This document shows positions 6,087 through 7,675 of a stretch of DNA of 7,675 bases, in pieces (within the stretch, counting starts at the first letter, position 1; each line of letters starts with the position of its first letter). The notes below the pieces were generated by a model. The model saw nothing but the letters and a program-made list of their open reading frames with translations, was not told where the DNA came from and searched no databases. The DNA is taken from NCBI GenBank assembly GCA_030642425.1, contig DAOWNU010000083.1:1-7675 (forward strand). Direction: 5' to 3'. Made by a program: the position numbers and the translations under genes. The stretch is from a bacterium. GTDB lineage: Bacteria > UBP14 > UBA6098.

Positions 6087-6359
6087 GTTTGGCTCATTCA
6101 GTTGGCTTTTCGGGACTTGAACATAATTCGCTACGGGACAGCGCCACATATCAAGTTCCTCTCACTTCTTCTTTCATCCCGGACTTAACCCGACCTGCAA
6201 TCCGTAGGGAATCTATTGGAAAAATCAATCCAAAATTTACAATGATCAATTAGCGTTGCAAAACAAGGCGGCAATGCCGGAACTGCCGTGCTTAATTGCT
6301 AATCCCGAAGAGCCTTGTATCGAGTTACAAAATTATTTTCTTTTCCGTTCAGATTTCCC
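6087..6359. other. Non-coding stretch with inverted repeats and a T-arm-like inverted match
   Basis: I see no gene here on either strand; frames are broken by stops and lack ribosome sites. Three things stand out. CGGGACTTGAAC (6111-6122) is the exact reverse complement of 12 bases of the tRNA-Leu T-arm. A 7-base perfect inverted repeat, ACAAGGC (6263-6269) with GCCTTGT (6312-6318), encloses GGCA/TGCC. A 6-base pair, ATTAGC (6249-6254) with GCTAAT (6298-6303), interleaves with it. A small TTGGA/TCCAA repeat lies at 6216-6233. The stretch ends at the promoter for the next gene. Confidence 0.5.
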
Positions 6360-6388
6360 TTGACAGGATTTTTATCGTGAATTATATT
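6360..6388 (+). promoter_or_regulatory. Near-consensus sigma-70 promoter for the secreted-protein pair
   Basis: A perfect TTGACA (6360-6365) and TATATT (6383-6388, 5/6 match) are separated by exactly 17 bases. Transcription would start near 6395, giving a leader of about 73 bases before the ATG at 6468. This is the best promoter in the window and follows a strong terminator, so it opens a new transcription unit. Confidence 0.7.
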
Positions 6389-6467
6389 TACCCCGGTTTA
6401 ATGTTGGGAAAGTTTTTTAGGGGGAACCCGGGGGGATAGCACTTGAATTGAGAACAAAGGCTATGAT

Positions 6468-7157
6468 ATGAATCGTTCCAAGCTTTTCTGCCAAATACTC
6501 TTCCTTATTATAATGGTAGCTTCTTCAGGCTTCGCCAGCCGATGTTTCTGGTGGACGATCTCTTCTTCGGCGGACGTTTGGACGGTTTGCGACAGCGTCA
6601 ACGGCGTAACGGTTGGACAGGTCTCTGTCGGGCCGGTTACCAATGCCGACGACGACACGATTGGCAATTACGGTTTCTGGAACGATTTCTTTGGGGATTT
6701 CACCTTATGCTTTGAAATTGTAGATACCAGCCTTATCACAATCGATACAATCTGGAACACGGATACATTAACGGTGTCTTCGACTATCACAATGGTCGCG
6801 GGCGAGCAGTTCGTAATAACGAATTGCGGGGATTGCCATATTGGCTTTGGGCTGGAGGGGGTTGGAACCGCTCCCTGTGATTGGAGCTTCGGCGCTTATA
6901 ACGAATTGGACAGATGTGTTGTTCGAGCGGTATTTGATAATAATCCTGATCCACCTGTCGTCTTTAATAGAACACATGATTATATCAAGAGAAGCCTGAC
7001 ATGGGCAAATGAAACCAAATTTGGTCCGGACGGCTTCGATCTTGGGCTTTATGAATATTACAACCTGTGGATGAAGTTTGAGACGCCGACGAGAAGTTCA
7101 TGTTACGGTGTAAATATAATAACAATACGTGTCTGGGGCAGGTCGTATCTGCCTTAA
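6468..7157 (+). CDS. Cysteine-rich secreted protein of unknown function
   Basis: The protein has 229 residues. MNRSKLFCQILFLIIMVASSGFAS is a Sec signal peptide with probable cleavage after residue 24 (FAS|R). The mature part has eight Cys (26, 41, 81, 120, 123, 137, 150, 212), including a CGDC pair at 120-123; the even number would suit disulfides outside the cytoplasm. The rest is rich in Thr, Asp, aromatic residues and beta-strand-like runs (for example 84-118), with Trp/Tyr clusters at the N- and C-terminal ends. I see no catalytic motif and no membrane anchor after the signal. The start is backed by AAAGG 7 bases upstream; an earlier ATG at 6463 meets a stop at once. It lies 18 bases before the next gene, another exported protein, so the two probably form one transcription unit. 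I do not recognise the family; an extracellular or periplasmic structural protein is a guess. Confidence 0.8.
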   Translation: MNRSKLFCQILFLIIMVASSGFASRCFWWTISSSADVWTVCDSVNGVTVGQVSVGPVTNADDDTIGNYGFWNDFFGDFTLCFEIVDTSLITIDTIWNTDTLTVSSTITMVAGEQFVITNCGDCHIGFGLEGVGTAPCDWSFGAYNELDRCVVRAVFDNNPDPPVVFNRTHDYIKRSLTWANETKFGPDGFDLGLYEYYNLWMKFETPTRSSCYGVNIITIRVWGRSYLP

Positions 7158-7175
7158 GATTGAAATGGAGAGATA

Positions 7176-7675
7176 ATGAAAACACGGACTTTATGCATGG
7201 TTGCGCTTATTGTTATGGCCGGGATCGCTCTCGCAGTTCCCGGAAAGATGTTCTTTCAGGGGAAACTCACGGACGATTTCGGCAACGCCAGAGACGGGGC
7301 GTATTCTGTTACATTTACAATATGGGACAGCCCATTCGGGGGAACGCCGTTGTGGGAAGAAACCAGAATAATCGAATTTCACTCCGGGCTTTTTGCCGAG
7401 CAACTCGGTTTTACCGAGTCGCTCCCTGAATCGATCTTTACCGGCGATATCTTATATCTAGAAATGGCGGTCGATGGGGAAACTATCGAGTCGCGCAAGC
7501 CGCTTATTACTGTGCCCTATGCTTTCCGGGCGCAGATTGCGGACAGCGTTGTCGGCGGTTCGATAAACTACGACACTCTGATCGCTTATATCGACACTTT
7601 GCTATTAGATACACTCGGCGCGTATCTCGACACGACATTCAGCGGGTCGGTCTCGCATATAGACTCTATAAGCTA
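7176..7675 (+). CDS. Exported surface/fibre-like protein, N-terminal part (runs off right edge)
   Basis: From an ATG with GGAG 5 bases upstream, the frame is open for 166 codons to the window edge. Residues 1-20 are a Sec signal peptide (ALA|V cleavage). Residues 25-121 form a compact module with FFQGKLTDDFGNARDGAYS (26-44), VTFTIWDSPFGGTPLWEET (45-63), a GLFAEQLG strand (71-78) and VPYAFRAQIAD (113-123). I recognise this arrangement from large exported proteins of Deltaproteobacteria, FCB bacteria and relatives, where it often precedes long repetitive or fibre-like regions; this is recall, not a search. From residue 128 the chain turns into a helical, Asp/Thr/Leu-rich stretch (IDTLLLDTLGAYLDTTF) with rough heptad spacing, possibly a coiled-coil stalk. 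The C-terminus is missing, so anchoring and total size cannot be judged. Confidence 0.8.
   Translation, partial: MKTRTLCMVALIVMAGIALAVPGKMFFQGKLTDDFGNARDGAYSVTFTIWDSPFGGTPLWEETRIIEFHSGLFAEQLGFTESLPESIFTGDILYLEMAVDGETIESRKPLITVPYAFRAQIADSVVGGSINYDTLIAYIDTLLLDTLGAYLDTTFSGSVSHIDSIS

Noticed and set aside
6111..6122. Attachment site of an integrated element at tRNA-Leu
   Set aside because: The 12-base copy is inverted, not direct, and no integrase or mobile gene is visible; an att interpretation is not supported.
6041..6165. Short minus-strand frame through the terminator into the antisense of the tRNA, ending LPRAGLEPA
   Set aside because: It is the well-known artefact of reading a tRNA T-arm backwards and has no support as a gene.
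6180..6205. Resemblance of CCCGACCTGCA to a conserved 23S rRNA segment
   Set aside because: Only about ten bases agree and the flanks do not; likely chance, not an rRNA fragment.
6406..6435. Possible G-quadruplex in the leader of the secreted-protein gene
   Set aside because: Only three separate runs of three or more G are present and one is interrupted by a C-run; a stable four-run structure is not supported.

Overview
This window looks like a piece of a bacterial chromosome that carries most of the glycolytic trunk pathway between two sets of exported, poorly characterised proteins. Every intact gene uses the standard code. Shine-Dalgarno sites are mostly strong (AAGGAGG, GGAGG, GAGGTGAT), and several genes begin with signal peptides or a lipobox. 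Three features recall uncultured bacteria of the FCB superphylum or neighbouring candidate phyla: a phosphofructokinase with pyrophosphate-type residues, a gap-pgk-tpi-secG cluster, and secreted proteins with a QGxLTD / VPYAFRA module. Degenerate micro-repeats in an intergenic gap fit the same picture. The lineage is an inference and I would not name a genus.

Layout. (1) Positions 1-346, minus strand: the 5' part of a secreted protein that runs off the left edge. (2) 347-525: an AT-rich divergent promoter region. (3) 526-2264: a group III type 6-phosphofructokinase, probably pyrophosphate-dependent, overlapping by one base a lipoprotein of unknown function. (4) 2323-3315: glyceraldehyde-3-phosphate dehydrogenase (gap). 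(5) 3314-3479: four small degenerate tandem repeat arrays filling most of the gap-pgk interval. (6) 3565-5935: pgk, tpiA and secG, very tightly packed. (7) 5965-6049: tRNA-Leu(GAG), followed by a clear intrinsic terminator at 6057-6086. (8) 6087-6467: a non-coding stretch with inverted repeats, a 12-base inverted copy of the tRNA T-arm, and a near-consensus sigma-70 promoter. (9) 6468-7157: a cysteine-rich secreted protein of unknown function. (10) 7176-7675: the start of a large surface or fibre-like exported protein that runs off the right edge.

How the genes work together. The phosphofructokinase makes fructose-1,6-bisphosphate. TpiA, Gap and Pgk carry triose phosphates to 3-phosphoglycerate, yielding NADH and ATP. 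If the phosphofructokinase uses pyrophosphate, the step is reversible and saves ATP, so the block could serve both glycolysis and gluconeogenesis. SecG belongs to the Sec export channel that the flanking signal-peptide proteins would use. Its position with tRNA-Leu(GAG) looks like ordinary conserved synteny.

I found no CRISPR array, transposase, integrase, phage gene or toxin-antitoxin pair, and no convincing previously undescribed system. The most useful leads are the nucleotide specificity of the phosphofructokinase, the coupled lipoprotein, the repeat-filled gap-pgk interval, and the non-coding stretch after the tRNA.
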